64,000 nt of DNA from assembly GCA_964017235.1 (NCBI GenBank), contig OZ024936.1, positions 90,432,537 to 90,496,536 on the forward strand, read 5' to 3'. The notes below the pieces were generated by a model. It did no database searches, had not been told where the DNA came from, and saw only the letters and a list, made by a program, of their open reading frames with translations. The translations under genes were made by a program, and so were the position numbers. This DNA comes from Sabellastarte sp. h YS-2021. Lineage: Eukaryota; Annelida; Polychaeta; Sabellida; Sabellidae. Positions 36,601 to 44,447 of this stretch are shown piece after piece (positions within the stretch are counted from its first letter, which is position 1; every line of letters begins with the position of its first letter).

Positions 36601-39600
36601 ACAAATATCCACCACTACAGCTGATATATCGGAATTAAAAATGTTAATCCATTTTATAAATTCATTACTAAAATTTTAATGTTCTAGGACTGTATACATA
36701 AATTTTCATGAGATTGAGTTGAAAGCCTTTTGAAAAGTAAAAGTGTAGCATAAGTAATCCGTTTTTCTGCTTTTTTTCTGTGTAATTCATGATATCATAC
36801 ACTAGTCTTGTGCTTTTACCTATAAATCTACCTTTTATTAATCCAGTTTGACAGTCGAGGATTACCTCAGGGAGAACCTTTGTGAGTCAGGTAGCAATTA
36901 CACTTGTAACCATCTTACACAATACACTTGTTAATGAAATTGGTCTCCAATTTTTCAAATCACCTCTTGGCTTATTTCCTTTTGGCAAACAACTTGGAGG
37001 TAAAGTTCCTTCCTGGTAAATCTCATTAAATGCCCTTAGTATAAAAGTCTTTCTAGAACATTTTGTAAAAATTAGCCACAAAGCCATCTAATCCAGGTGT
37101 TTTACTGGGTAGTATCTTACATGACTGAATTATATCCATTAAACTGTTTGTACCAACAGCATAGTCCAGTGGGATTTCTTCGTCTCCAAGTAAAACATTT
37201 TGCCGCTGGGTGCAACTGTCTAAAAATGTCTGTGAAGTTATTTTTATCCATAGTTTCTAAAACAATTGTTCTGGCTTTTGGGTTGTTAACCTTTAAACAA
37301 TTTTGTGAGTCTAATTTAGGATTGAGACCTAGATTTAAATCATCACATAATAGGTAATAAGTTTCCAATGATTGTTCAACACAATCTGCAATTTTTTTGA
37401 AAAATGTTGCATTATCTATGTTTAGACCATATATATTAATTAACCACAAACTAACTTCTAGATCGAGATCTAGAACTAACAAGTTACCTGCATTATCACT
37501 GGTTACTTGTTTTTTTCCTAAATTCAAAGATTTTTTAACAAAATTAGGACATCTTTCAAGTTTGTTTTGTTACCCTCTATGAATATTTCACAGTCTGGAA
37601 AGGTGGTTCTTAAACTATGCATATCTGCACGTGTTAAGTGTGTGTCTTGAAGACAGACAATATTAGCATCTTTTAGTAAATATGCGAGTACATCAATTCA
37701 TTTTTTTTCATCTCTGATGCCTTGAACATTTACTGATGACACTTAAATGGTGTTATACATAGAAATTTTCAAGGTTATGCTTTGGAGCTCCATGCAAAAC
37801 GTGTAAACTAAGAAAATTCCTTTCAATCAAAACATCTGAGCAGACGCTGTACATCCCAACTTTATAACAAATTGACATGACAAAATTGAAATGCTTGATT
37901 GACTATGTAAAGAAAACACTATGTACAGACAAAACAAAAAAGACAACAATAACAGAGTATGACATTAGGTGTTAAAAATTCCATGTAATACCTTGAAGCT
38001 GAGCTGTAAGACATTATACCACTGAAATTGTTAAAATAGTTTTAATGTTTGTTGATGTTCCACAGCCTAATCCAATGCATGGATTTTCACAAGATTTTGA
38101 AGATATGTTTATCCCAAGATTATCTAGAGCTGATAAGTTTTTAGGGGGTATCTGCCAAGAACTGTTGCCATGGCAACACTTCGAATATTTTTCAGATTTA
38201 ACATTTGTGTATGTTCCACAGCCTCAACCGATTCATGGATTTTTATCAAATTTTCAGTATCTACATCTTAGTAGGTTTGGGAGGGTACTTGACAGCATCT
38301 GTTGCCATGGCAATGCTTTAAATACTTTTCAGTCTTCTTCTTAACTGAAAAAGGGGCAGGCTATTAAACCGATGATATTAAAGTTGCATTTTAATCTCCC
38401 ACCAGCCATGACCAAGGTTGGGAGATTATGAAATGCCTTCCATGTGCCTAGAGTTGGAGTCTAGAAACCAAAAAATTGATAGACAGATGCATAGACAAAC
38501 GGATGCACCAACTGACACTAATTTTGAAATAGCTAGCCCAGGTGGTGTCCTACCCACCCTGTTAAATTTCAAATGGCTTGGTAGAAGCATTGTTGATTTA
38601 GAGTCTGGAAACCAAAAAGTTGATAGTTGGACAGACAAACTGACAGACAGATGGATGGAAAAATTTGACACATCGATTTAATAGGCAAACAAGTCATCCC
38701 AAAAAGATTTAACCAGTGTATCTAGAGTATATTATTTAATAAAAGTATGACAAAGATAAACACACACAGAAAAAAAAACTTATGAGCTTTCTGATTCTAC
38801 TGACAATTATGCGAAAAAGGAAAAAAAAACAGTTGGAGGTAGGGAGGGAATATCCAGAGAAGTATAATGGCTATATAATGTTATCACACACAGTATAGAT
38901 TGTTGATCCTAGTGGCTGAGGCTGCATGCAGAAAAACGCCATGGTTTACTCCACACAGAGAACTATAGTCTAAGGAGAGAAAAGTGGGAAGTCACTGCAT
39001 TGAAAAACCCACTGGCTCAGTGAGAGCAGGTCTGTGTACCTTGTGTGTGGGACTGTTCCTGTGATTCTTTGCATTCCTGCAGTGCCTGTTTTTTTTGTAT
39101 ACAATTTTTGGTCATATGTGTACCATCCTAGTTCAAACAGAAATGTCTATAAAAATAACCTGCTGTTCTGTGATGGGTTAAATACTTGCAAATGCCTTCT
39201 AAGAAGTTCTTGCAGAATATATTTCTCTTACATTTTGAAATTTTTGGTTTCTTAGCAACAGAGTGCGAGGCAGAGGTTAGTTTTCCAGTAATATGTCTTT
39301 GAGCATGAGCTCTACGAAAGCTATCAATTTTCTCAGTCTCAGTCCATGACAATCGATCTGCCTCTATATTTGTCTGTAAAATGGCATCAAACGCCTTGGC
39401 CGAGTTGCATGAAAAATCTAATGCATCTTCCATTAGATTGGCCAAATGATCAAACATAGAAGTCCGGATATTTTAAAGATTTCTCTTCCTGTATACAACA
39501 AATGAAGCCTGCACCGACTGGGTGATAATCAAGTTGGCCTTGTCTTATGGACACCTGTCAGAATGAAATTTTGAGGCAAATCTAATCTAATCTCTAATCT

Positions 39601-42600
39601 TATGTACTGCTTTGCATGCACAACATCTTCCCCAAAAGTTGAACGCAGTGTGCTAACTTAATTAAAATCATTTATCATTAGGAGAGTCAGGGGTGTTCAA
39701 GGTCAGTAATCTGGAGTTGTGGGTGTGACCAAGAGGGAAGAAGACTAATTTGGGAAACTGGAATTAAAGAGGTGGGCTTTGAGTTGTTTCCTGAAAGATG
39801 TGACAGAGGGACTATTTCTTATTTGGAAGGGGAAGGAGTTTCAAAGAACCGGGGCATAGTGACTGAAAGAATTGGAAAAGTGTTTGATTGATTTTTGAAC
39901 TTTACATTTGAATGTAGGGGTATGAACGAACTTGAGTTTTGGGGTGCTTCACCTTATATGTCTGGAAGAAGTGTAGGGATGAATTAAATTCTCTTAGATA
40001 AACTGGTTGACCCTGGTTGAAAATTGTGTATGTAAGACCTATTTTGAATAGTACCCTATATTAAATCTACTGATTTCTTGACAAATATTTCCCTAGGACT
40101 ACCTCGTTAAGACTTCATTCTAACTGTGGAAGCTGTTTCATTAAAATTTCGTAACTCTGCCAGACACTTTACAATCTCACATTGAATAGATTCTTTACTC
40201 CTCAAATAATCTATTAAGGGGATCATACTGGTTCCAATGCAGTCTTGGTACACTGCATCCTCCTATCCATGAGATCCATCTTCTCCTCAATCTGATGTTA
40301 TTGGTGTAAGATCTGATCTGAAACCGTATTATCATCAGAAAGGTAGGGGATGCAACGACTTCACTAGCACTGGAAAAGGACTCACCTGCCAACTTCAACT
40401 GGAATTTCCTCCCAGCCAGTCGCTCATGCACATCCTGACATTTTCATCAAAATAATACTTTTGGCATTTTGACAGTAAGAACTGAGCAATAGATTTAAAA
40501 ACAAATAAAATGTAAAATTAGTGCAAAACAAATGATAAAATTGATGCTTAGTTTAAAAAAATGCAACCTCTTGGGGAGACGCCAGTATTACACAGAGGCT
40601 GGTTTTTGTTGTGAAATCAACTGACAATAGGCACCCACAATGCAGTATTCTGGTCTGGTACCAGAACTGAGAGCTCTGACCCTTGCCTGGTCACACATTC
40701 ATTGCTATAATGTAAATGTATGTTTAAAAGAGATATGTGAATGAGATATGTGTCCTCTTCAGCGCATATAGCTTAACAACCTTAAGGCTTGTCATTCAAG
40801 GTCCCCTGATGATGAGTGCTAAAATGCCCCACCAAGATAATTTTATTTAAACCTGGGCCTGTATTCACAAAGATTATTATCCTTAAAATTAGTCTTATTC
40901 TTTGAATTTTTCTTAGAATTGTCGTTTTTCTAAGAATAAGAATTTTCCTATTCACAAAGATTCTTATTCTTAGAATTATACTTATTCTTAGAATTTTTCT
41001 AAGAATGGTTTTTATTCTTAGAATTACTCAAAGAATTGTGCTTTGATTTAAATCTAAGACTGGCACAAAGGCTTAACTTAAGAAAAATAATTGTTTTGGT
41101 GATTTTGTGCAGCAAGTGATCGCAAATTGACATCCAGAACAGAGTGTTTCATAATAAGTTGTCCATTGTGTGTAGTGTCCTGAAATGCAGCCTTTTTATA
41201 TTATTTCAAAAATTTCTAACTTTCTGTTCGCATATACCAAGATCTGTATTCTCAAAGATTCTTAGAATTTTTCTTAGAATTACACTTAATCTAAGAAAAG
41301 TTCTAAGAATTGCATATATTTCTTTTACTTCTATTCTTAGAATTATTCTTAGATAAGAAATGTTTTGTGAATAGGATTTTATTCTAAGAATAAGAAAATT
41401 CTTAGCATATACTTTTTCTCAGACTTAACTTGATTTTAAGAAAAGTTCTAAGAATTTTTGTGAATACAGACCCAGGACTGTATTTCACTGTTAGTTCCAG
41501 ACGTTCTCCTCTCAAGCCAGTACACAGTAAATCATAAACTATATTCCTTAGTTATGGTCACACAGGGGTGCTCATATTTTTATCTTCATATATTGCTTTG
41601 TTGCTCCTAGCATTGGTGCCAGGTAAAGTGCTTTCTAAGTAGGATTCTGTGACTTTCCACTGGAAATAGGTATTCATTGGTTCTTATAGGCCAGGTCTAG
41701 CTTTGATTTGCCACAAGTACTCTGTTGAATGATATTGATTCACAGAAATTAAGTAAATGTTATTTTTAGAAGAATTTTATTATTGTTAGTTTCCATTTTG
41801 AAAATTCGCAATTTTCTTTCCAATCCTAAGTATAAAAGTTCTTCAAAGAATAAAAATGTTAGCAAATGTGATTCCATGCCATGTTACAAGGAATTGATAT
41901 GGAGATGGTTGTAGGGGAGTACAACTGGTGGTGAAAATCTGAATCAATAAATTATGAAATACAATGTGCAGTTAAACTTAAGTTTTGAAAACAAGGACAA
42001 ACTGTAACGTGAGCAAAGCTAAAAAGGCTATTATTGTTGATAAAAACAAACAAATTATTAGTTTTGCTAAAGCTTGGGAGCTCCAATGTGGGTACTATAC
42101 AGTAAAAGGCAATAGCTGCAAACACAAACAAACACACATATTGTAGGTAAAAAATTCCACACATACATACCACCAATGAAAGCGAGCAAGAACTCCCCAT
42201 CAGAGCTAAAATTTGGCACATGCACTGGTCCAGTAGGATGCTCAAATATACCTTCATGTTGAAATAGGTTTTAACAGCCTGTTTTTGTGAAGTGTATCAT
42301 AAGTTCACTTGGATAAATAACAAAAGCTTCTGAAGATATTTGAAACTGCCAATTAAATTCTAGCACAAATCTGAAAAAAATGTGGCAGTTTTTAGTGGAT
42401 TTTTGTCCAGTGAGACTAATATTCTGGACTTCAGTTTTCATTCTTTGGAATGCATTACAATGTTGATGTTTGCATATGTTAATGAGACATTCTATCATGT
42501 TAAAAAGTATGGCTGTCACTGTTTCCACTGTGATGGACCAAAAAGCTTTGACCCTTTCTCCTATGATAAGGATTTTTGACAGAGAAGCCCTCCCTTTCTT

Positions 42601-44211
42601 TGACTCTTATTGGCCAGAATAAACTTTGTTACAATAACTTTGGCAATGCTACACTAGAGCAGTTTGAACCTTGCATAAGTATTGCATAATGGCATAGTAG
42701 CATAGTCTGTTCTTGTATTAGTTATTCCACAGAGAAATATTATATTGATGCACCCATATAAATATACACATATAAATTCAGCCTAGACAATATTAGTCTG
42801 ATAATTCAAACAAGAGTTGTTTTTTTTCTTATGTTCAATTAACTGAACTTCTCTCCATGTTCAATTGACTGAACTTCTCTCCAAAATTGATGGAGGGAGG
42901 GGTTGACTAATGTTTACATATCTATGATCCCTTTTAATACATTTCCATACAACACTCTACCTAAGACCTTTATATCTTTGAAATATATTTTCATCATTTT
43001 TCTGTGTTGAACAATATGTATTCAATGATTTGTTGCAGGAATGATATCTCTAACCTGCCAGGGTTTACACTAGCATTTTATAAATGGATGGTGTCCCTAG
43101 TTGCTGACAGCAATTTACAACTCCAACTTTGACTTATTGATAATATCAGCAAATATTGTATCTATTCCAGATTATCACTGTGTACAGTTTTGTTGGCCTG
43201 AAATCACCAACCTATGGTGATTATGAATATCCTGTGTGGATAGTGGGTATTTTCTTTGGAATCAATTTGGTTTCAATCCTTGCTATACCAATATGCAGTG
43301 TCCACACTCTGCTGCATCTGAGAGGCTCTTTCATTCAGGTATATGTCCCAGTTCACAGTTTATAGGCAGTTGATTTGTAAAATTTAATGCTAATTTTTTA
43401 TAAAAAATTACAATAGCTTTTTAGACCAACCTAAAATAGATTTAGACTGATGTATCTTTTAGAAAGATTCCATAAGTAAAAACAACATAATTTCTTTATA
43501 GTGCTTGGATGAACATACAAGTAATGAATTTACAGTTTTGGAAATATTTATTTGTATAATTGAACCTATTTGGTTTAAGTTTGCAGATATTATGTAATTC
43601 TTGAATGTATCAACTCATAACATGTACTGAATTATCAAGCAGCATTATCCTTATCAGTAACCCAGATATTCTATAACTAAAATGACCGATTTTGGTGGTC
43701 TTTAAATAATTACAATTTAAAAAAAATAATGTGTAGGCTGTGTTAAGTTTCAGTGTAGCCATTATGCAGTTGCAAGTTATCCCAGAATGTTTAAATATAC
43801 ATGTATGTACTACAAAGGCAATAGAATTGTCAAGATACAGAATTATTATAAGTGTATGTGTTACTAAACTGAATAAAATGGGAATTATGTAAAAGTATCA
43901 AATTAATCTAGGTTGCTACAAGATTATGGCAACGGAGATGAACATTTAATGTCACTACGTATGTTTTATGAAGATATTACTCTGTGACCTGAGAATGACA
44001 AAAGTAAAGTAAACTTGTATAAATGCATTATTTACACAGTGGTAACATATTTTTTCAGAGACTTAGGGCCTCTATAAAGCCATCTGCAGCATGGGGACCT
44101 TCTGATCCAGTTGTTATGAAAAAGTACAATTCACAACATGGACCAGATATAGCCTGCCCTAATAATAATGACTGCACAGATGTACCACTTAATGTGCACA
44201 CCAAACTATAA
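9481..44211 (+). CDS. SLC6 family Na+/Cl- dependent glycine-type transporter, 13 coding exons, frameshifted in exon 10
   Basis: A plasma-membrane neurotransmitter/amino-acid symporter of the SLC6 family. Coding exons: 9481-9697, 10994-11125, 11350-11698, 14903-15015, 15439-15593, 15923-16026, 16444-16568, 17015-17127, 18605-18736, 19507-19586, 20366-20466, 43171-43338, 44059-44211. All introns are GT/AG, and phases agree except around exon 10. TM1 is [14 protein letters not shown]. It has Gly, not the Asp of monoamine transporters, so an amino-acid substrate is likely, and TM6-TM9 resemble glycine transporters most. Extracellular loop 2 keeps the Cys pair ([10 protein letters not shown]) and four N-glycosylation sequons. 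Without correction translation stops at TGA 19558-19560 after 497 residues, inside TM9; family length would be about 640-650. It may be a pseudogene, an allele or an assembly error. Confidence 0.88.
9698..10993 (+). other. SLC6 intron 1
   Basis: GT..AG intron of about 1.3 kb, AT-rich. I see no recognised element in it. Confidence 0.8.
10994..11125 (+). CDS. SLC6 exon 2 (TM2)
   Basis: Acceptor ATTTTAG, phase 1 to 1. Encodes the end of [11 protein letters not shown] and TM2 ([16 protein letters not shown]), the strongly conserved second helix of SLC6 transporters. Confidence 0.93.
11350..11698 (+). CDS. SLC6 exon 3 (TM3 and extracellular loop 2)
   Basis: Phase 1 to 2. Encodes TM3 with the conserved substrate-site Tyr ([10 protein letters not shown]), then [16 protein letters not shown] with the loop-2 disulfide Cys pair, then a long hydrophilic loop with sequons NGT, NAT, NVT and NVT. 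The same frame stays open just past the GTGAGT donor, so the bare ORF slightly overstates the exon. Confidence 0.92.
13579..14867. mobile_element. Fold-back (palindromic) DNA element with internal tandem repeats
   Basis: A 1289-bp element flanked by the 9-bp direct repeat CTGTATATG (13570-13578 and 14868-14876), the target-site duplication. Ends are inverted repeats sharing TTATAAAACTCGGAGCT. The left arm has three copies of a roughly 155-bp unit (anchor GCTGGATC at 13673, 13829 and 13983). The right arm has inverted copies with GATCCAGC at 14168, 14320 and 14472 and a diverged one at about 14636. GGTGCGGT motifs recur throughout. The left arm holds a 26-G tract and the right arm a matching C tract. 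No coding sequence is present. An 8-9 bp duplication fits hAT, P, MULE or Merlin-type transposition; which is not resolved. Confidence 0.85.
14040..14065 (+). repeat. 26-bp G homopolymer
   Basis: Uninterrupted G run inside the fold-back element, preceded by GGAGGTGCGGT and followed by CGGTGAC. It is mirrored by C runs of 16 and 7 at 14522-14537 and 14539-14545. On the + (coding) strand of the transporter pre-mRNA it could form G-quadruplexes. Confidence 0.95.
14903..15015 (+). CDS. SLC6 exon 4 (TM4)
   Basis: Acceptor CTTTTAG, phase 2 to 1. Completes EEYWK and encodes [18 protein letters not shown] and TM4 ([15 protein letters not shown]), as expected for the family. Confidence 0.92.
15439..15593 (+). 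CDS. SLC6 exon 5 (TM5)
   Basis: Phase 1 to 0. Encodes [20 protein letters not shown]5 and the [16 protein letters not shown] loop. The conserved [13 protein letters not shown] segment is nearly identical to the family consensus. The exon ends at GTAAAG. Confidence 0.93.
15923..16026 (+). CDS. SLC6 exon 6 (TM6)
   Basis: Phase 0 to 2. Encodes TM6 ([20 protein letters not shown]). The Gln and Ser that help bind Cl- and Na+ are present. The preceding WxDA of most members reads WAEG here. Confidence 0.92.
16444..16568 (+). CDS. SLC6 exon 7 (TM7)
   Basis: Phase 2 to 1. Encodes [18 protein letters not shown] and [17 protein letters not shown]. At the position of the conserved TM7 Asn (a Na+/Cl- site ligand in family structures) the sequence reads Thr, while the nearby Ser is kept. 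Confidence 0.9.
17015..17127 (+). CDS. SLC6 exon 8 (extracellular loop 4 and TM8 start)
   Basis: Phase 1 to 0. Encodes [16 protein letters not shown] and the start of TM8 ending SVGLDSM. The Asp-Ser of the second Na+ site is present. Confidence 0.93.
17128..18604 (+). other. SLC6 intron 8
   Basis: About 1.5 kb. It holds a small imperfect repeat at about 17540-17630 (three copies of a GCTGAATCCACA-type unit) and otherwise nothing recognised. Confidence 0.7.
18605..18736 (+). CDS. SLC6 exon 9 (TM8 end, loop and TM9 approach)
   Basis: Phase 0 to 0, 44 codons: [20 protein letters not shown], then a hydrophobic helix ending GIPFVTR before donor GTAAGT. Matches the glycine-transporter pattern FATIET..TSI.DE.P. 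Confidence 0.92.
18870..19470. repeat. MITE-like inverted-repeat sequence in intron 9
   Basis: Contains a short hairpin (18895-18906 with 18921-18932, 11 of 12 bases paired, around TGAAGCCCT). A related arrangement (GGGCAATATCATTGG and ATAATGCCC-like strings) occurs in inverted orientation near 19398-19434. This suggests a small palindromic element, but its ends and target duplication are not clear. Confidence 0.35.
19507..19586 (+). CDS. SLC6 exon 10 (TM9), frameshifted by a short deletion
   Basis: Acceptor TTTTCAG, donor GTAAGT. Read in phase with exon 9 it begins [14 protein letters not shown] and meets TGA at 19558-19560. The last 28 bases, in another frame, encode the conserved end of TM9 ([11 protein letters not shown]), which is the frame required by exon 11. 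Homologous exons in glycine transporters are about 100 nt; this one is 80. The missing 20 nt would cover the middle of TM9 and restore frame. Splice sites are good, so the lesion is within the exon body. Confidence 0.85.
20366..20466 (+). CDS. SLC6 exon 11 (TM10)
   Basis: Phase 1 to 0. Encodes [18 protein letters not shown] and TM10 up to SPAILL. The donor GTTTGT is weak, but it is the only junction that joins in frame with exon 12 at the family-standard length. Confidence 0.88.
21170..23335 (-). mobile_element. DIRS-like tyrosine-recombinase retrotransposon, decayed
   Basis: On the minus strand three domains follow in order. RT at about 22700-23330 ([14 protein letters not shown] start, [35 protein letters not shown]). 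RNase H at about 22320-22570 ([15 protein letters not shown], then [14 protein letters not shown]). A tyrosine recombinase at about 21200-21800 ([13 protein letters not shown], a LPRVTG stretch, and [20 protein letters not shown] near 21270-21340). This order is diagnostic of DIRS-type elements. Many stops and frameshifts make it inactive. Terminal repeats were not identified. Confidence 0.75.
23582..23734 (+). other. Exon-like open segment of unknown origin
   Basis: A 153-bp stretch bounded by a TTTCTAG acceptor and a GCG|GTAAGG donor is open in one frame with both ends in phase 0. It encodes [16 protein letters not shown], then a hydrophobic stretch and [14 protein letters not shown]. If spliced between transporter exons 11 and 12 it would keep frame but insert 51 residues in TM11, which is unlikely in a working transporter. 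It may be a cassette or orphan exon, an exon of another nested gene, or chance. I recognise no family. Confidence 0.3.
23777..24250. mobile_element. MITE-like element with CCCAGTAAACA ends
   Basis: A 474-bp segment beginning CCCAGTAAACA and ending with its exact complement TGTTTACTGGG. The interior is made of many short variants of AAACRTTTTTAAA and its complement. No coding sequence. No convincing target duplication was seen. Confidence 0.6.
24834..26620 (-). mobile_element. L2/CR1-like LINE (family B)
   Basis: Minus-strand retrotransposon, 5'-truncated, with its 3' end at about 24834. On the minus strand the end reads AGATTAAGCGCTACAAAAG followed by GAATTG-type hexamer repeats rather than poly(A). 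RT is split into two blocks: 26078-26620 and 25122-25958. The 3' terminal ORF and end sequence resemble the element at 61310-62545. Confidence 0.85.
25122..26620 (-). pseudogene. LINE family B reverse transcriptase, pseudogene
   Basis: The upstream block (26078-26620) carries the linker and RT fingers ([38 protein letters not shown]). The downstream block (25122-25958) carries [19 protein letters not shown], the YADD catalytic box and the [10 protein letters not shown] and LHWLPI blocks. Between SLARGEA and the [10 protein letters not shown] region about 20 codons are deleted, removing motif A with the first catalytic Asp and shifting the frame. A premature TAG ends the last block, after which the usual AYDAPKIW segment continues. 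Confidence 0.8.
27700..31280 (-). mobile_element. L1/Tx1-like LINE, ORF2 region, decayed
   Basis: Minus-strand fragments read in order. Endonuclease 30383-31279 ([39 protein letters not shown]). Linker 29842-30348 ([15 protein letters not shown]). RT 29167-29544 ([36 protein letters not shown]). Thumb and connector 28531-29148. C-terminal Cys/His region 27719-28078 ([17 protein letters not shown]). Stops and frameshifts separate the blocks, and the endonuclease N-terminus is lost or replaced. This is a different clade from families A-C. Confidence 0.85.
31975..32190. repeat. Dispersed MITE-like repeat (CCTCTGCCAAGG ends)
   Basis: Begins with TACCTCTGCCAAGG and ends near TACTTCATTGGCGGTAG, an imperfect inverted pair. 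The CAGACAACCAGAGAAACAG-type stretch before the right end is shared with the repeats at 32425-32636 and elsewhere. Confidence 0.45.
32283..32636 (+). repeat. Dispersed repeat, two adjacent copies
   Basis: Two related units (about 32283-32424 and 32425-32636). Each has GTGATCCAGATCACTTTC-like sequence, then TTGGACCAAGACCTATCTTC and a TTCAGGAAGATCCAA block. The second ends with ACAGACAGACAAACAAAG and CTTCCTTGGCAGAGGTA. Related copies lie at about 47998, 51955, 55060 and 62575. Confidence 0.6.
33001..34450. repeat. Compound tandem repeat interrupted by a SINE
   Basis: Between 33636 and 34290 a diverged unit recurs about five times with period 140-151 bp, marked by CCATCTTG at about 33643, 33783, 33930, 34079 and 34231 and by TCATTTATCTNGAAAACCAT. 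It is flanked by copies of another segment (CTTATAACTCACTTATT and AAGGTCAAATNAGGATAG) at about 33020-33190, 33470-33600 and 34300-34450. No coding function is visible. Confidence 0.7.
33206..33443 (+). mobile_element. tRNA-derived SINE with LINE-like tail
   Basis: The tRNA-like head has an A box (TGGCAGAGTGG, 33218-33228) and B box (GTTCAAATCC, 33261-33270), giving an internal RNA polymerase III promoter. The 3' end is an AAATAAATAAATAAA tail. The element is bracketed by a 12-bp target-site duplication with one mismatch (TTGACCTTTGGC at 33194-33205, TTGACCTATGGC at 33444-33455). Its last 90 bases align with the 3' end of LINE family A (1078-1168). Confidence 0.85.
34462..34595 (+). repeat. 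Dispersed repeat unit (CACAGCCTAA type)
   Basis: Related to the two-unit array at 38041-38340. Shared strings are GTTTCACAGCCTAAACCCAC, GTTTACCCCAAGAAGATCTAG and GGCAACAACTGGTCAC. The repeats contain no stable ORF. Confidence 0.5.
34860..37745 (-). mobile_element. L1/Tx1-like LINE, second copy, heavily decayed
   Basis: Minus-strand order: endonuclease 37117-37527 ([35 protein letters not shown]); RT N-terminal part 36887-37087 ([18 protein letters not shown]); palm region around 36380-36560 ([18 protein letters not shown], and FMDDS in place of the usual F/YxDD box); connector 35499-35923; C-terminal Cys/His block 34957-35211 ([18 protein letters not shown]). Endonuclease C-terminus and linker are deleted. 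Many frameshifts are present. Confidence 0.75.
38041..38340 (+). repeat. Tandem dispersed repeat, two units
   Basis: Two units of about 155 bp, each beginning GTTGATGTTCCACAGCC or TATGTTCCACAGCCTC and ending TGTTGCCATGGCAA. The open frame across it is repeat-derived and not taken as a gene. Confidence 0.55.
38418..38681. repeat. GACA-rich low-complexity stretch
   Basis: Two related blocks (GAGTCTAGAAACCAAAAAATTG and GAGTCTGGAAACCAAAAAGT, about 125 bases apart), each followed by GACA/GATG-rich simple sequence. It is open on both strands because of composition only. Confidence 0.5.
39128..39457 (-). pseudogene. Gag-like fragment of a DIRS/Ngaro-type retroelement
   Basis: The minus-strand frame encodes [20 protein letters not shown], a KKPK basic stretch, and a Cys/His cluster [15 protein letters not shown]...FYRHFC that resembles the zinc-finger-like end of the first ORF in DIRS-type elements. 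It could be the 5' part of the element whose RT and recombinase lie at 21170-23335 on the same strand, separated by later insertions. That link is inference. Confidence 0.5.
39577..40030 (-). mobile_element. L2/CR1-like LINE, 3' remnant
   Basis: Reading the minus strand, about 39735-39890 encodes [12 protein letters not shown], a TGA in place of the usual Trp, then [20 protein letters not shown] and a C-terminal [10 protein letters not shown]. This is the LINE C-terminal signature. The 3' end at about 39577-39600 carries GATTAGA-type repeats in place of poly(A). Confidence 0.65.
40852..41476. mobile_element. MITE-like element with CCTGGGYCTGTATTCACAAA ends
   Basis: A 625-bp segment. The left end CCTGGGCCTGTATTCACAAA is matched by the complement of the right end with one or two differences. 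The interior consists of many copies of TTCTTAGAATT and its complement (about 40880-41460), itself near-palindromic. No coding capacity. Confidence 0.7.
43171..43338 (+). CDS. SLC6 exon 12 (TM11-TM12)
   Basis: Phase 0 to 0, acceptor TATTCCAG. Encodes the [20 protein letters not shown] junction and TM12 ([15 protein letters not shown]), ending HLRGSFIQ. It follows exon 11 with exactly the family spacing. Confidence 0.92.
44059..44211 (+). CDS. SLC6 exon 13 (C-terminal tail)
   Basis: Acceptor TTTTTCAG. Begins [17 protein letters not shown], matching the R-L-x-x-x-x-x-P-x-x-x-W-G-P cytosolic motif after TM12 in glycine and proline transporters, then a short polar tail ending VHTKL before TAA at 44209-44211. 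Confidence 0.92.
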   Translation, partial: RLRASIKPSAAWGPSDPVVMKKYNSQHGPDIACPNNNDCTDVPLNVHTKL

Positions 44212-44441
44212 CAAAATGTTGGAACGTGTGTGAAAATACTTGAATCGTGTGATATATCCATTCTTGATATACCATATTGAAAGAATTATAGTTAAAACAT
44301 GGATCATTAATCTGATAACTGATATAACTTAATTTTATTATCAAAATATTTTTGTGAATTATTTTGTATTATAAATCCAAGAATATTTATTTTAAGCTGC
44401 TTTTTGATGCTGTGATGAATACTGCATCTCGGGTATTTTTT

Positions 44442-44447
44442 AATAAA
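44442..44447 (+). promoter_or_regulatory. Polyadenylation signal of SLC6 gene
   Basis: AATAAA about 230 bases after the stop codon, followed by GGCCTGTCTGGTGG as a possible GT-rich downstream element. Confidence 0.5.

Larger units (their letters stand above)
20467..43170 (+). other. SLC6 intron 11 (22.7 kb)
   Basis: A very long intron compared with the other introns (0.2-3.2 kb), filled by at least ten repeat units on both strands. Stretches without a recognised feature: 20467-21169, 24251-24833, 26621-27699, 31281-31974, 32640-33000, 37746-38040, 38682-39127, 40031-40851 and 41477-43170. Confidence 0.8.

Noticed and set aside
37117-37527. Independent host endonuclease-like gene
   Set aside because: Matches the endonuclease of the L1/Tx1-like LINE whose other parts follow on the same strand.
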